A stretch of 64,000 nt of DNA from Brevibacillus brevis (GTDB lineage Bacteria > Bacillota > Bacilli > Brevibacillales > Brevibacillaceae), in NCBI RefSeq assembly GCF_022026395.1, contig NZ_CP041767.1:1623501-1687500 (forward strand), read 5' to 3'. Made by a program: the position numbers and the translations under genes. This document shows positions 34,915 to 42,441 of this stretch, piece after piece (position 1 is the stretch's first letter; each line of letters starts with the position of its first letter). Below the pieces are notes generated by a model. It ran no database searches. It had not been told where the DNA came from and saw only the letters and a list, made by a program, of their open reading frames with translations.

Positions 34915-34970
34915 CTGATGATCTTCTTCAATCTTTAATTGTTTAAAAACCCGTTTAAGCACGGAAAGCT

Positions 34971-35190
34971 CGTAGAGGAAACAGGAGAAATAAGCGAAGA
35001 TCTTAGGGACACCGACCGAGACGGAATGCAAAAAGCGAAACACGCTCTTAAGCGTCCACCTCTGAAAAACCTCCTGAATTGACTACTTTGGACGCGGTTT
35101 CGCTTTTTGCATGGAGTCGTGCAGTCAATCCCCCAAGGGGTGGCCCTAGAATCTGAGCGTTTTTTCCTGTTTCCTCCCCACCACTACAGC
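34971..35190 (-). repeat. Element D: nested-stem intergenic repeat
   Basis: Outer stem 34975-34986 with 35165-35176 (12 bp perfect); inner stem 35026-35041 with 35097-35112 (16 bp perfect). On the minus strand the core reads GGGGGATTGACTGCACGACT. Inverted relative to element C, 57 bp away. It lies 45 bp upstream of the operator array of promoter 5. Confidence 0.75.
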
Positions 35191-35234
35191 AACATATACT
35201 CCAAGTCTATTTTTATTGCATGATTCGCATAAAA

Positions 35235-35318
35235 GTAGAAAAAGTGAAAAAAAGAGTAAAGAAAGTGAAAATACAAGTAAAGAGAGTGAAAATACAATGC
35301 CAGAATAGTGGGTAAAAT
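35235..35318 (+). promoter_or_regulatory. Activator-type promoter 5 (three sites)
   Basis: Sites start at 35235 (GTAGAA-AAA-GTGAAA), 35256 (GTAAAG-AAA-GTGAAA) and 35277 (GTAAAG-AGA-GTGAAA), exactly 21 bp apart. TAAAAT at 35313-35318 begins 36 bp after the last. This is the cleanest copy of the array and defines the consensus. Confidence 0.8.
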
Positions 35319-35381
35319 GAAATATGCGCGAATGGTCAAAATATTCAAGTACATCTGGCGCAAAAAGAGGGGGATCACTAC

Positions 35382-36968
35382 ATGAAAAAGACGCGCTTTT
35401 TCCAGACGCTGCTTGCCATGACCGTTGCGGTTTCTACTGCGTTGGCAGGCTGCTCACAAGCACCTGAAGCAGGAGGGAGTACCAATTCTTCGGGGCAAAC
35501 CAATGCTTCATCACCAGCTGGCAAAGAAGGCGGGACACTCGTCATCGCCCGCTTGTCTGATGCGAACAACCTCGACCCACATTTTCTAACGCAAATCAAT
35601 TCCGCCGCCATCATTCATCACAAGGTATACGAGGGTCTTGTTCGGATGGACAAAGAAAGCAAATATGTAGGTTCACTCGCTTCTGAATGGAAGCAGCTCG
35701 ATGATGTGACATGGGAATTCAAGCTTCGCTCTGGTGTGACATTCCACGATGGCACGCCATTCAATGCGGAAGCTGTGAAAAAGACGATTGCACGTGTTCA
35801 AGACCCGGCTGTAGGCTCTAACCGCGCTAATTTGTTTGAAGCCATCAAAGAAGTAAAGGTCGTGGACGATACAACGGTTCAATTCATCCTGCACTATCCA
35901 TACGCACCGCTCCTGTCCGTGCTCGCCAGTGCAGAGGGAGGAATTTTGTCACCAAAAGCGATTGAACAGTATGGAAAAGAATTGACCAAGCATCCAACGG
36001 GAACAGGGCCTTATAAATTCGAATCATGGACACCTGGTCAAGAAGTCGTCCTGGTGAAAAATGATAGCTATTGGGGCGATAAACCGAAGCTGGACAAAGT
36101 CGTCTTCAAGACCGTTCCAGAGGATACGACCAGACTTGCGATGGTCGAGACAGGAGAAGCGAATGTAGCTGAGCAGTTGCCAGTGACAGAAGTCGATCGG
36201 GTGAAAAATTCTCCGAGTATGACACTTGGTCGTTACCCTGCTTTCGCTAGCGATCATATCGGGATTAACAACTCGAAGAAGCCATTCGATGATGTACGCG
36301 TTCGTCAAGCAATTGCACATGCGATTGATAAGAAAACCATCATTCAAGGGGTGTACAACGATGTAGGGACGGTCGCTCATTCCTCCATTACCCCGTCTAT
36401 GGTTGGTTACAGCCCGAATGTAAAAGACTTGCCTTACGATCTGGAAAAATCCAAAAAGTTGTTGGCGGAAGCTGGATACGCGAACGGCTTCAAAGCAACG
36501 ATTTACTTAAATGATAACAAGGCACGAGTAAGCTTGGCAGAGGTGTTGCAGCAACAGCTGAAACAAATCAATATCGATTTGGAAGTGAAAGTGCTAGAGT
36601 TCGGTGCTTATATTGAAGCAGCCAACAAAGGCGAAACGGAATTGTTCCTCAGTGGTTGGGGCAATGCCACAGGCGATGCAGACTACAACCAATACAATCT
36701 GTTCCACACGAAGTCGCAAGGGGCAGCTGGCAACCATGCTTTCTACAGCAATCCGGAAGTGGACAAGCTGATCGATGAGGGCCGCAAAGAGAAAGACGAA
36801 GAAAAACGGAAGCAAATCTACGAAAAAGCACAGCAAATCGAAATGGACGAAGCAGCAATGGTACCGTACCGCTTCTCTGAAAACCTCGCAGCGATTCAAA
36901 AAGGCGTAGAAGGAGTTTGGATCAGCCCAGCAGGACACATTGAGATCGATGCTGTAACTTTGCCATAA
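35382..36968 (+). CDS. Peptide-type ABC substrate-binding lipoprotein, paralog 2
   Basis: SBP_bac_5 lipoprotein, 528 residues. Signal peptide with lipobox VSTALAGC (Cys about residue 23), linker, then LVIARLSDANNLDPHFLTQ, WKQLDDVTWEFKLRSGVTFHDGTPF, HPTGTGPYKFESWTPGQEVVLVKND and FLSGWGNATGDADYNQYN. AGAGGGGGA precedes the ATG. Very similar to paralog 1 through most of its length, so the pair arose by duplication. A hairpin without a T run separates it from paralog 3, which may be co-transcribed. Confidence 0.93.
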   Translation: MKKTRFFQTLLAMTVAVSTALAGCSQAPEAGGSTNSSGQTNASSPAGKEGGTLVIARLSDANNLDPHFLTQINSAAIIHHKVYEGLVRMDKESKYVGSLASEWKQLDDVTWEFKLRSGVTFHDGTPFNAEAVKKTIARVQDPAVGSNRANLFEAIKEVKVVDDTTVQFILHYPYAPLLSVLASAEGGILSPKAIEQYGKELTKHPTGTGPYKFESWTPGQEVVLVKNDSYWGDKPKLDKVVFKTVPEDTTRLAMVETGEANVAEQLPVTEVDRVKNSPSMTLGRYPAFASDHIGINNSKKPFDDVRVRQAIAHAIDKKTIIQGVYNDVGTVAHSSITPSMVGYSPNVKDLPYDLEKSKKLLAEAGYANGFKATIYLNDNKARVSLAEVLQQQLKQINIDLEVKVLEFGAYIEAANKGETELFLSGWGNATGDADYNQYNLFHTKSQGAAGNHAFYSNPEVDKLIDEGRKEKDEEKRKQIYEKAQQIEMDEAAMVPYRFSENLAAIQKGVEGVWISPAGHIEIDAVTLP

Positions 36969-36990
36969 TTTCAGCAAAAAGTGCTTTATG

Positions 36991-37030
36991 ATCAGCATAG
37001 CTTCGCCCATTGGGAACGAGCTATGCTGAT
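36991..37030 (+). other. Perfect intergenic hairpin between binding-protein genes
   Basis: A 12-bp perfect stem (36991-37002 with 37019-37030; ATCAGCATAGCT and AGCTATGCTGAT), further closed by CCC/GGG in the loop. There is no T run, so it is more likely an mRNA-end stabiliser or partial terminator than a full stop. It could set the ratio of paralog 2 to the downstream genes. Confidence 0.65.
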
Positions 37031-37068
37031 TGATTATACAAAGAAAGATTAAAATGGGGGCGTGTCTA

Positions 37069-38640
37069 ATGAAAAAACAGAAGAGGCTAGGTTCAATACT
37101 GGCAGGTATCCTGAGCGTTGGTCTCGTGCTTACAGGCTGTTCATCGGGTACAGAGCAAAGTGCGGCAGGGGCTCCGACTGCGAAGGAAGCTCCGGCAACA
37201 GATCAGACGCTGGTGATTGCACGGCAGTCTGACGCAAACAATCTAGATCCGCACTTTATTTCAGCGATCAATGCAGCGAGTGTGGTCCATCACAAAGTGT
37301 ACGAGGGTCTTGTCCAGCGAGATGATAACATGGCGTTCAAGCCGATGCTAGCCACGGAATGGAAGCAGTTGGACGATGTCACCTGGGAGTTCAAGCTGCG
37401 TCAGGGGGTCAACTTCCACGATGGTACGCCGTTTAACGCCGAAGCGGTGAAAGCAACATTCGCACGCGTCCTCGATGAAAAGGTCGCCTCTCCACGTGCG
37501 TCTCAGTTTAAGATGCTTTCGGAAATAAAAGTAGTGGATGATTACACCGTGCAATTCAAGCTAGCCTACCCGTATTCCCCATTGCTGTCGATCCTCGCCA
37601 ACCACGAAGGAAGCATCATCAGTCCAAAAGCAATAGAGCAATACGGCAAGGACCTGAGCAAACATCCCGTCGGCACAGGGCCGTTCGTATTTGAATCGTG
37701 GACACCTGGCCAAGAGATCGTACTCGTGAAAAATGACAACTACTGGGGAGAGAGGGTGAAATTCAAGAAGGCTGTCTTCAAAGTCGTACCAGAGGACACG
37801 ACGCGCGTAGCCATGGTAGAGACGGGAGAGGCGCACATCGCTGAACCATTGCCGGTGACAGAAATTGACCGCGTCAGTAATTCCCCTCAAATGAGTTTGT
37901 ACCGGACAGAGGGCTTGGGGACAGATTTTATCGGGTTCAATACCAAGAAAAAACCGTTTGACGACATCCGTGTTCGCCAGGCGATCAACTATGCGATTGA
38001 GACTGATGCGATCATCAAAGGTGTGTACAACGATGTAGGAACGAAAGCGAATTCCGCAATGAGTCCGAAGGTTCTTGGATACGATGGGGCGTTAAAAGGA
38101 TACGAGTTTGATCCGAACAAGGCCAAGGCCCTGTTGAAAGAAGCGGGCTATCCGGACGGCTTCAAGACAACCCTGTGGACAGGCGATCGCAAGGAACGGA
38201 TTAATGCTGCGGAAGTAATTCAGTCCCAGTTAAAGGGAATCGGCATTGAAGTAGAGGTGAAAGTACTTGAGTATGGAGCCTATTTGGATGCAGAAGACAA
38301 CGGTGAAACAGAGCTGTTCATCAGCGGATGGGGCAATGCCACTGGAGACGCTGACTATAACCAGTACAATCTGTTCCACTCCAGTTCTTTGGGCAAAGGC
38401 GGTAACACAACGTTCTACGTGAATAAAGAAGTGGACAAGTTCATCGAAGAGGGGCGTCGCGAGCAGGATACGGAAAAACGAAAGCAAATCTATGCAAAGG
38501 CGTTGGAGATTGAAAAGCAAGAAGCACCAATCGTCCCGATCCGCAATCTTGAACATGTCGCTGCAATCAGCAAAAACATCAAAGGCTTCTGGATCAGCCC
38601 TTCAGGGTATATGATGATCAACGGCATTACGATTGAATAG
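37069..38640 (+). CDS. Peptide-type ABC substrate-binding lipoprotein, paralog 3
   Basis: SBP_bac_5 lipoprotein, 523 residues from the ATG at 37069, which has GGGGG eight bases upstream; an upstream in-frame ATG would add a non-signal leader. Lipobox LVLTGC, then LVIARQSDANNLDPHFISA, LRQGVNFHDGTPFNAEAV, HPVGTGPFVFESWTPGQEIVLVKND and FISGWGNATGDADYNQYN. Differences cluster around the predicted ligand cleft (for example TEGLGTDFIGFN versus YPAFASDHIGIN in paralog 2), suggesting another ligand. It is 37 bp upstream of amidohydrolase paralog 5, the only binding-protein/enzyme operon in the window. Confidence 0.93.
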   Translation: MKKQKRLGSILAGILSVGLVLTGCSSGTEQSAAGAPTAKEAPATDQTLVIARQSDANNLDPHFISAINAASVVHHKVYEGLVQRDDNMAFKPMLATEWKQLDDVTWEFKLRQGVNFHDGTPFNAEAVKATFARVLDEKVASPRASQFKMLSEIKVVDDYTVQFKLAYPYSPLLSILANHEGSIISPKAIEQYGKDLSKHPVGTGPFVFESWTPGQEIVLVKNDNYWGERVKFKKAVFKVVPEDTTRVAMVETGEAHIAEPLPVTEIDRVSNSPQMSLYRTEGLGTDFIGFNTKKKPFDDIRVRQAINYAIETDAIIKGVYNDVGTKANSAMSPKVLGYDGALKGYEFDPNKAKALLKEAGYPDGFKTTLWTGDRKERINAAEVIQSQLKGIGIEVEVKVLEYGAYLDAEDNGETELFISGWGNATGDADYNQYNLFHSSSLGKGGNTTFYVNKEVDKFIEEGRREQDTEKRKQIYAKALEIEKQEAPIVPIRNLEHVAAISKNIKGFWISPSGYMMINGITIE

Positions 38641-38677
38641 CGCAAACATTTAGAGAGAAAAGGATGGGAGACGGAGC

Positions 38678-39898
38678 ATGAAAGAAAGCCTATGGATCAA
38701 AAATGCGAGTCTGGAATGTGGTTATTCAGAGACGAATGGCATCGTGACGGGCACAAAGACGGATCTTTTCCACGTCTTGCTCACGGACGGTCGCGTTGAG
38801 AAAATCGTACCTGCTTTGTCAGATATACCTGATGGGGTTTCTGTGTGGGATGCACAAGGCCTACTGATGCTGCCTTCTTTCCGGGAAATGCACATTCATT
38901 TGGACAAAACATTTTATGGAGGTCCGTGGCAAGCTGTTCTTCCTGCTCCCAATCGTTTTTTTCGAATCGAGCAAGAGCAGGAACTGTTGCCTCACCAACT
39001 TCCCGTCGCCCGTGAGCGTGCAGAAAAGCTGTTGGAGTTAGTGCAATCGCACGGCGCTACTCACGTGCGGACGCATTGCAACATTGACCCGGTCATTGGG
39101 TTGAAAAATCTGGAAGCCACATTGGAAGCATTGGCAACTTACCGTGAAAAACTTTCCTGGGAAATTGTCGCGTTTCCCCAACATGGCTTGTTGCGCAGTG
39201 ATTCTGTTTCCCTCGTTCGTGAGGCAATGAAGCATGGAGCTGGCCTCGTAGGTGGTGTCGATCCTGCCACATTTGACGATGATATCGAGAAATCACTTGA
39301 TACGATGATGGACATAGCGGTGGAAGCGAATGCGGATGTGGACATTCACTTGCACGAGCCTGGTCATTTGGGCGTTTATATTATGAAAAAATTGGCTGTG
39401 ATGACAAAGGATGCGGGTTGGCAAGGTCGAGTCACTGTCAGCCATGCTTACGGGCTAGGAGAGGTACCGACTGCTGTGGCAGAAGAGGTCGCGGAGCTTT
39501 TCGCCGAGCAGCAAATCGTTATCATGTCGGCTGTTCCTATTGATATGCCGACCATCCCGATTCCGTTGCTTCATGCCAAAGGCGTCCATGTTGGTTTGGG
39601 CAATGACAACATTACTGATCATTGGGACCCATTTGGAACCGGAGATATGCTGCAAAAAGCAAACCGTCTGGCTGAACGGTTTCGTTGGATCGATGAGCGA
39701 TCTCTATCGCGTGCGCTGGGATTCGTTACAGGTGGCGTGACTCCACTGGATCAAGCTGGCAATCAGGTTTGGCCGAAAGTCGGAGATGAGGCAAATGCGG
39801 TTTTCGTCTGTGCCAAATGCTCCGCCGAGGCTGTGGCTAGACAATCTCCGAAGGAAGCGGTGGTTTTCTCGGGCAAGATGGTTTGGCAGAAACAATAA
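38678..39898 (+). CDS. Cytosine-deaminase-like amidohydrolase, paralog 5
   Basis: A 406-residue family member. Motifs are MHIHLDK, DIHLHEPGH, VSHAYGLGE and GNDNITDHW. It is the only paralog with Glu in the catalytic loop (HLHEPGH), the residue found at the equivalent place in CodA; the other four have Asp. The FYGGPWQAVLPAPN loop groups it with paralogs 2 and 3. AAAGGATGGGAG precedes the ATG. The operon with a binding protein suggests that it acts on the imported compound. Confidence 0.88.
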   Translation: MKESLWIKNASLECGYSETNGIVTGTKTDLFHVLLTDGRVEKIVPALSDIPDGVSVWDAQGLLMLPSFREMHIHLDKTFYGGPWQAVLPAPNRFFRIEQEQELLPHQLPVARERAEKLLELVQSHGATHVRTHCNIDPVIGLKNLEATLEALATYREKLSWEIVAFPQHGLLRSDSVSLVREAMKHGAGLVGGVDPATFDDDIEKSLDTMMDIAVEANADVDIHLHEPGHLGVYIMKKLAVMTKDAGWQGRVTVSHAYGLGEVPTAVAEEVAELFAEQQIVIMSAVPIDMPTIPIPLLHAKGVHVGLGNDNITDHWDPFGTGDMLQKANRLAERFRWIDERSLSRALGFVTGGVTPLDQAGNQVWPKVGDEANAVFVCAKCSAEAVARQSPKEAVVFSGKMVWQKQ

Positions 39899-39913
39899 AG
39901 AGTAGGAAATACG

Positions 39914-39946
39914 ATCCGATCTTCTTAAGAAGGTCGGATTTTTTTG
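39914..39946 (+). terminator. Rho-independent terminator
   Basis: Stem ATCCGATCTTCTT with AAGAAGGTCGGAT (one G-T pair) and a seven-T run after amidohydrolase paralog 5. Confidence 0.88.
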
Positions 39947-39964
39947 TTTGTTTAAAAGTGTCTG

Positions 39965-40180
39965 TAGTGGGGAAGAAGTGCATTTCCAGTCTACGCTTCG
40001 GCCTCCGCCCCGCAAGGGGGATTGACTGTCCGCTTCGGAATAAATGGCGGGAGCGCTTCAAACGTAGACAGTTTCGAAGAAGTATCTCATGAATGAAGCT
40101 GAAATTCCCCGCCATTTATTCCTACGCTGAGATGGGCTCCAGAGGCGCTTGGACTGGAAATGCACTTCTTCCGGCGTAGC
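39965..40180 (+). repeat. Element E: nested-stem intergenic repeat
   Basis: The best-formed copy. Outer stem 39971-39991 with 40152-40172 is a 21-bp perfect match; inner stem 40037-40051 with 40108-40122 is 15 bp perfect. Between them lies a small hairpin with a GCAA loop (CCCCGCAAGGGG, near 40009) and the core GGGGGATTGACTGTCCGCTT. Plus orientation, facing element F. The 841-bp gap 39899-40739 holds a terminator, elements E and F, and promoter 6, and no gene. Confidence 0.8.
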
Positions 40181-40354
40181 TTTTGTAAGTATTTCGAAAG
40201 CCGTCTCAAGATGAGAAAAGATTGCTTCGTGACCATACTGACTTTCATTTCAAATCTATTCATTGGAACATATCAGCCAAGTACAACGATGAAATACCTT
40301 CTAAAATTTTCCATTATCATCTTTCAAACAGATCGAAAAATAGACAAAAGCAAC

Positions 40355-40572
40355 GTCAAAGAAGCGTGTTTCCAATCATAGCGCCTTTGGAGCCCGACCG
40401 AGCGGAGGTATGAATGACGGGAGCGTTTTTAGCTTCAACGTGCGAATACGTCATCGAGGCTACCCCTTTTGAAGCGGCTCCTGTCATTCATTCCGGAGCG
40501 GACAGTCTTCACGCCTTGCGTGGCGTAGGCCGAAGCGAAGACTGGAAACACGCTTCTCCACCGAAGCTACGG
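40355..40572 (-). repeat. Element F: nested-stem intergenic repeat
   Basis: Outer stem 40360-40374 with 40543-40557 (15 bp perfect); inner stem 40412-40424 with 40477-40489 (one G-T pair). On the minus strand the copy reads TTTCCAGTCTTCGCTTCGGCC and then core GAAGACTGTCCGCTCCGGA, very close to element E. Inverted relative to E and 49 bp upstream of the promoter 6 array. Confidence 0.78.
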
Positions 40573-40620
40573 TATCAAGTGTATTTTCGTACTTTTTCAT
40601 CTGCGTGAAATTAAATAAAA

Positions 40621-40683
40621 GTAAAAATATTATAAATTGATGTAAAGATGCTGAAAGGTTCGTTTGAAAATCTACCGTATAAT
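40621..40683 (+). promoter_or_regulatory. Activator-type promoter 6
   Basis: GTAAAG-ATG-CTGAAA at 40642 is preceded 21 bp earlier by a weaker GTAAAA-ATA-TTATAA at 40621. A perfect TATAAT at 40678-40683 begins 36 bp after the proximal site. No -35 hexamer. It precedes binding protein 4. Confidence 0.72.
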
Positions 40684-40739
40684 GCAAATAAGAAATACAT
40701 TCAGAATTTTCGACAGTATTCTACAGGGGGTAGACACAA

Positions 40740-42314
40740 ATGAAGAAAACACGCATGGTCGGTTCCTTGTTGGCTCTGACATTGACGGTTAGTGTTGCGT
40801 TGACTGGATGTGGTGGTGCGAGCTCCGAGCAATCCGGTTCGACGAATAATACTACTGCAGAGGCTCCGAAAGAAGGGGGAACCCTGATTGTAGCCCGCAA
40901 AGCAGACGCCAACAATTTGGACCCGCATTTCATCTCCAATATTCCTTCGGCAAACTATGTGTACGGAAAAGTCTATGAGAGCTTGGTTTCTCGCGATAAA
41001 AACGGCGAGTACAAGCCTACACTCGCTACTGAATGGAAACAGCTCGATGACTTGACATGGGAGTTTAAGCTCCGTGAGGGCGTTACGTTCCACGATGGTA
41101 CACCTTTTACAGCAGACGCTGTGAAAAAGACGTTCGAACGTGTACTCGATCCAAAGGTTGCATCACCGCGTGCATCCAACTTTTCCATGATCAAAGAAAT
41201 CAAGATCGTGGATGACAAGACTGTACATTTCGTGCTGGAGTATCCGTTTGCACCGCTGCTCTCCATCTTGGCTAGCTCAGAAGGAAGCATCATCAGCCCG
41301 AAAGCGATCGCCGAGCATTCCGATACATTGGCGAAGCAGCCTGTGGGAACCGGTCCTTTCAAATTTACATCGTGGGCACCGGGTCAAGATATGAAGCTCA
41401 CGAAAAATGATACCTACTGGGGTGAAAAACCAAAGGTAGATGAAGTATTGTATAAGGTCGTTCCAGAAGATACGACCCGTGTAGCCATGATTGAAGCAGG
41501 CGAAGCGCACATTGGCGACCAGCTTCCTGTAACGGAAGTAGAGCGTGCACAGGCATCTCCTGGGATGAACATGGTGCGTGCAGAAGGCTTGGGTGTGGAT
41601 TATATCGGCTTTAACGTACAGAAGAAGCCATTTGATGATGTACGTGTACGTCAAGCTGTCGCGCATGCTATCGAAAAGCAAGCCATTGTACAAGGAGTAT
41701 ACAACAATGTAGGAACACAAGCTGTTTCCTCTATGTCGCCAAAAGTAATCGGCTTCAACCCGAATCTCCAGGATTACTCGTATGATGTCAATGCAGCAAA
41801 AGCACTGCTCGCAGAAGCAGGTTACCCGAACGGCTTCAAGACGTCCATTGTGACAGATGATCGTAAAGAGCGCATGAACGTAGCTGAAGTCATCCAGTCA
41901 CAGTTGAAAGGCATCGGCATTGATTTGGAGATCAAAGTAATGGAATACGGTGCCTACCTGGAGCACACAGACAATGGTGAGCATGCGATGTTCATCGGGG
42001 GTTGGGGCAATGCAACAGGGGATGGTGACTACAACCAGTACAATGTTTTCCACAGCACATCGAAAGGCAGCGCAGGTAACATGGCGTTCTACAACAATCC
42101 AGAGGTAGACAAGCTGATTGAAGAAGGACGTCGCGAAAAAGATCCGCAAAAACGCAATGAAATTTATGCAAAGCTGCAAGAAATCGAGCTGAAGGAAGTA
42201 CCGATCCTTCCAATCCGCACGATTGACCATGTGGCGGTTACATCCAAGAATGTAAATGGCTTCTGGCTGAGCCCAGTTGGCTACTTGATGCTGGATGAAG
42301 TATCGATCAACTAA
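40740..42314 (+). CDS. Peptide-type ABC substrate-binding lipoprotein, paralog 4
   Basis: SBP_bac_5 lipoprotein, 524 residues. Lipobox VSVALTGC (Cys about residue 23), linker, then LIVARKADANNLDPHFISN, WKQLDDLTWEFKLREGVTFHDGTPF, QPVGTGPFKFTSWAPGQDMKLTKND and FIGGWGNATGDGDYNQYN. ACAGGGGG lies before the ATG. It has its own activator-type promoter and weak terminator and no adjacent enzyme gene. The cleft-facing stretch AEGLGVDYIGFN is closer to paralog 3 than to paralogs 1 and 2. Confidence 0.93.
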   Translation: MKKTRMVGSLLALTLTVSVALTGCGGASSEQSGSTNNTTAEAPKEGGTLIVARKADANNLDPHFISNIPSANYVYGKVYESLVSRDKNGEYKPTLATEWKQLDDLTWEFKLREGVTFHDGTPFTADAVKKTFERVLDPKVASPRASNFSMIKEIKIVDDKTVHFVLEYPFAPLLSILASSEGSIISPKAIAEHSDTLAKQPVGTGPFKFTSWAPGQDMKLTKNDTYWGEKPKVDEVLYKVVPEDTTRVAMIEAGEAHIGDQLPVTEVERAQASPGMNMVRAEGLGVDYIGFNVQKKPFDDVRVRQAVAHAIEKQAIVQGVYNNVGTQAVSSMSPKVIGFNPNLQDYSYDVNAAKALLAEAGYPNGFKTSIVTDDRKERMNVAEVIQSQLKGIGIDLEIKVMEYGAYLEHTDNGEHAMFIGGWGNATGDGDYNQYNVFHSTSKGSAGNMAFYNNPEVDKLIEEGRREKDPQKRNEIYAKLQEIELKEVPILPIRTIDHVAVTSKNVNGFWLSPVGYLMLDEVSIN

Positions 42315-42321
42315 CGATGAT

Positions 42322-42357
42322 AGAAGGGATGGCGTTTGTCGCTGTCCCTTCTTTCGT
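42322..42357 (+). terminator. Probable terminator
   Basis: Stem AGAAGGGA with TCCCTTCT after binding protein 4, followed by a broken T run (TTCGTC). Confidence 0.6.
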
Positions 42358-42441
42358 CAATAGAAAGGAATTCAAGCTCTGGACCGGGAATGTAACTTGG
42401 GGAAGAGAAATGCTCAAGAGACAAGTCATGGGGTGGAAAAC

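Noticed and set aside
34634-34918. Short frames across the gap before binding protein 2, and likewise at 32595-32900 and 39883-40608
   Set aside because: They run over the arms of the nested-stem elements; their products are low in structure and differ completely between copies.
35235-35291. The regularly spaced 21-bp repeats were considered as a CRISPR remnant
   Set aside because: The units are contiguous 21-bp repeats with no unique spacers, no cas genes are near, and the same units occur singly or doubled at other promoters with fixed distance to a -10.
39965-40572. Elements E and F as ends of one insertion sequence
   Set aside because: No transposase frame lies between them, and each element is complete with its own outer stem, so they are two separate elements rather than terminal repeats of one.
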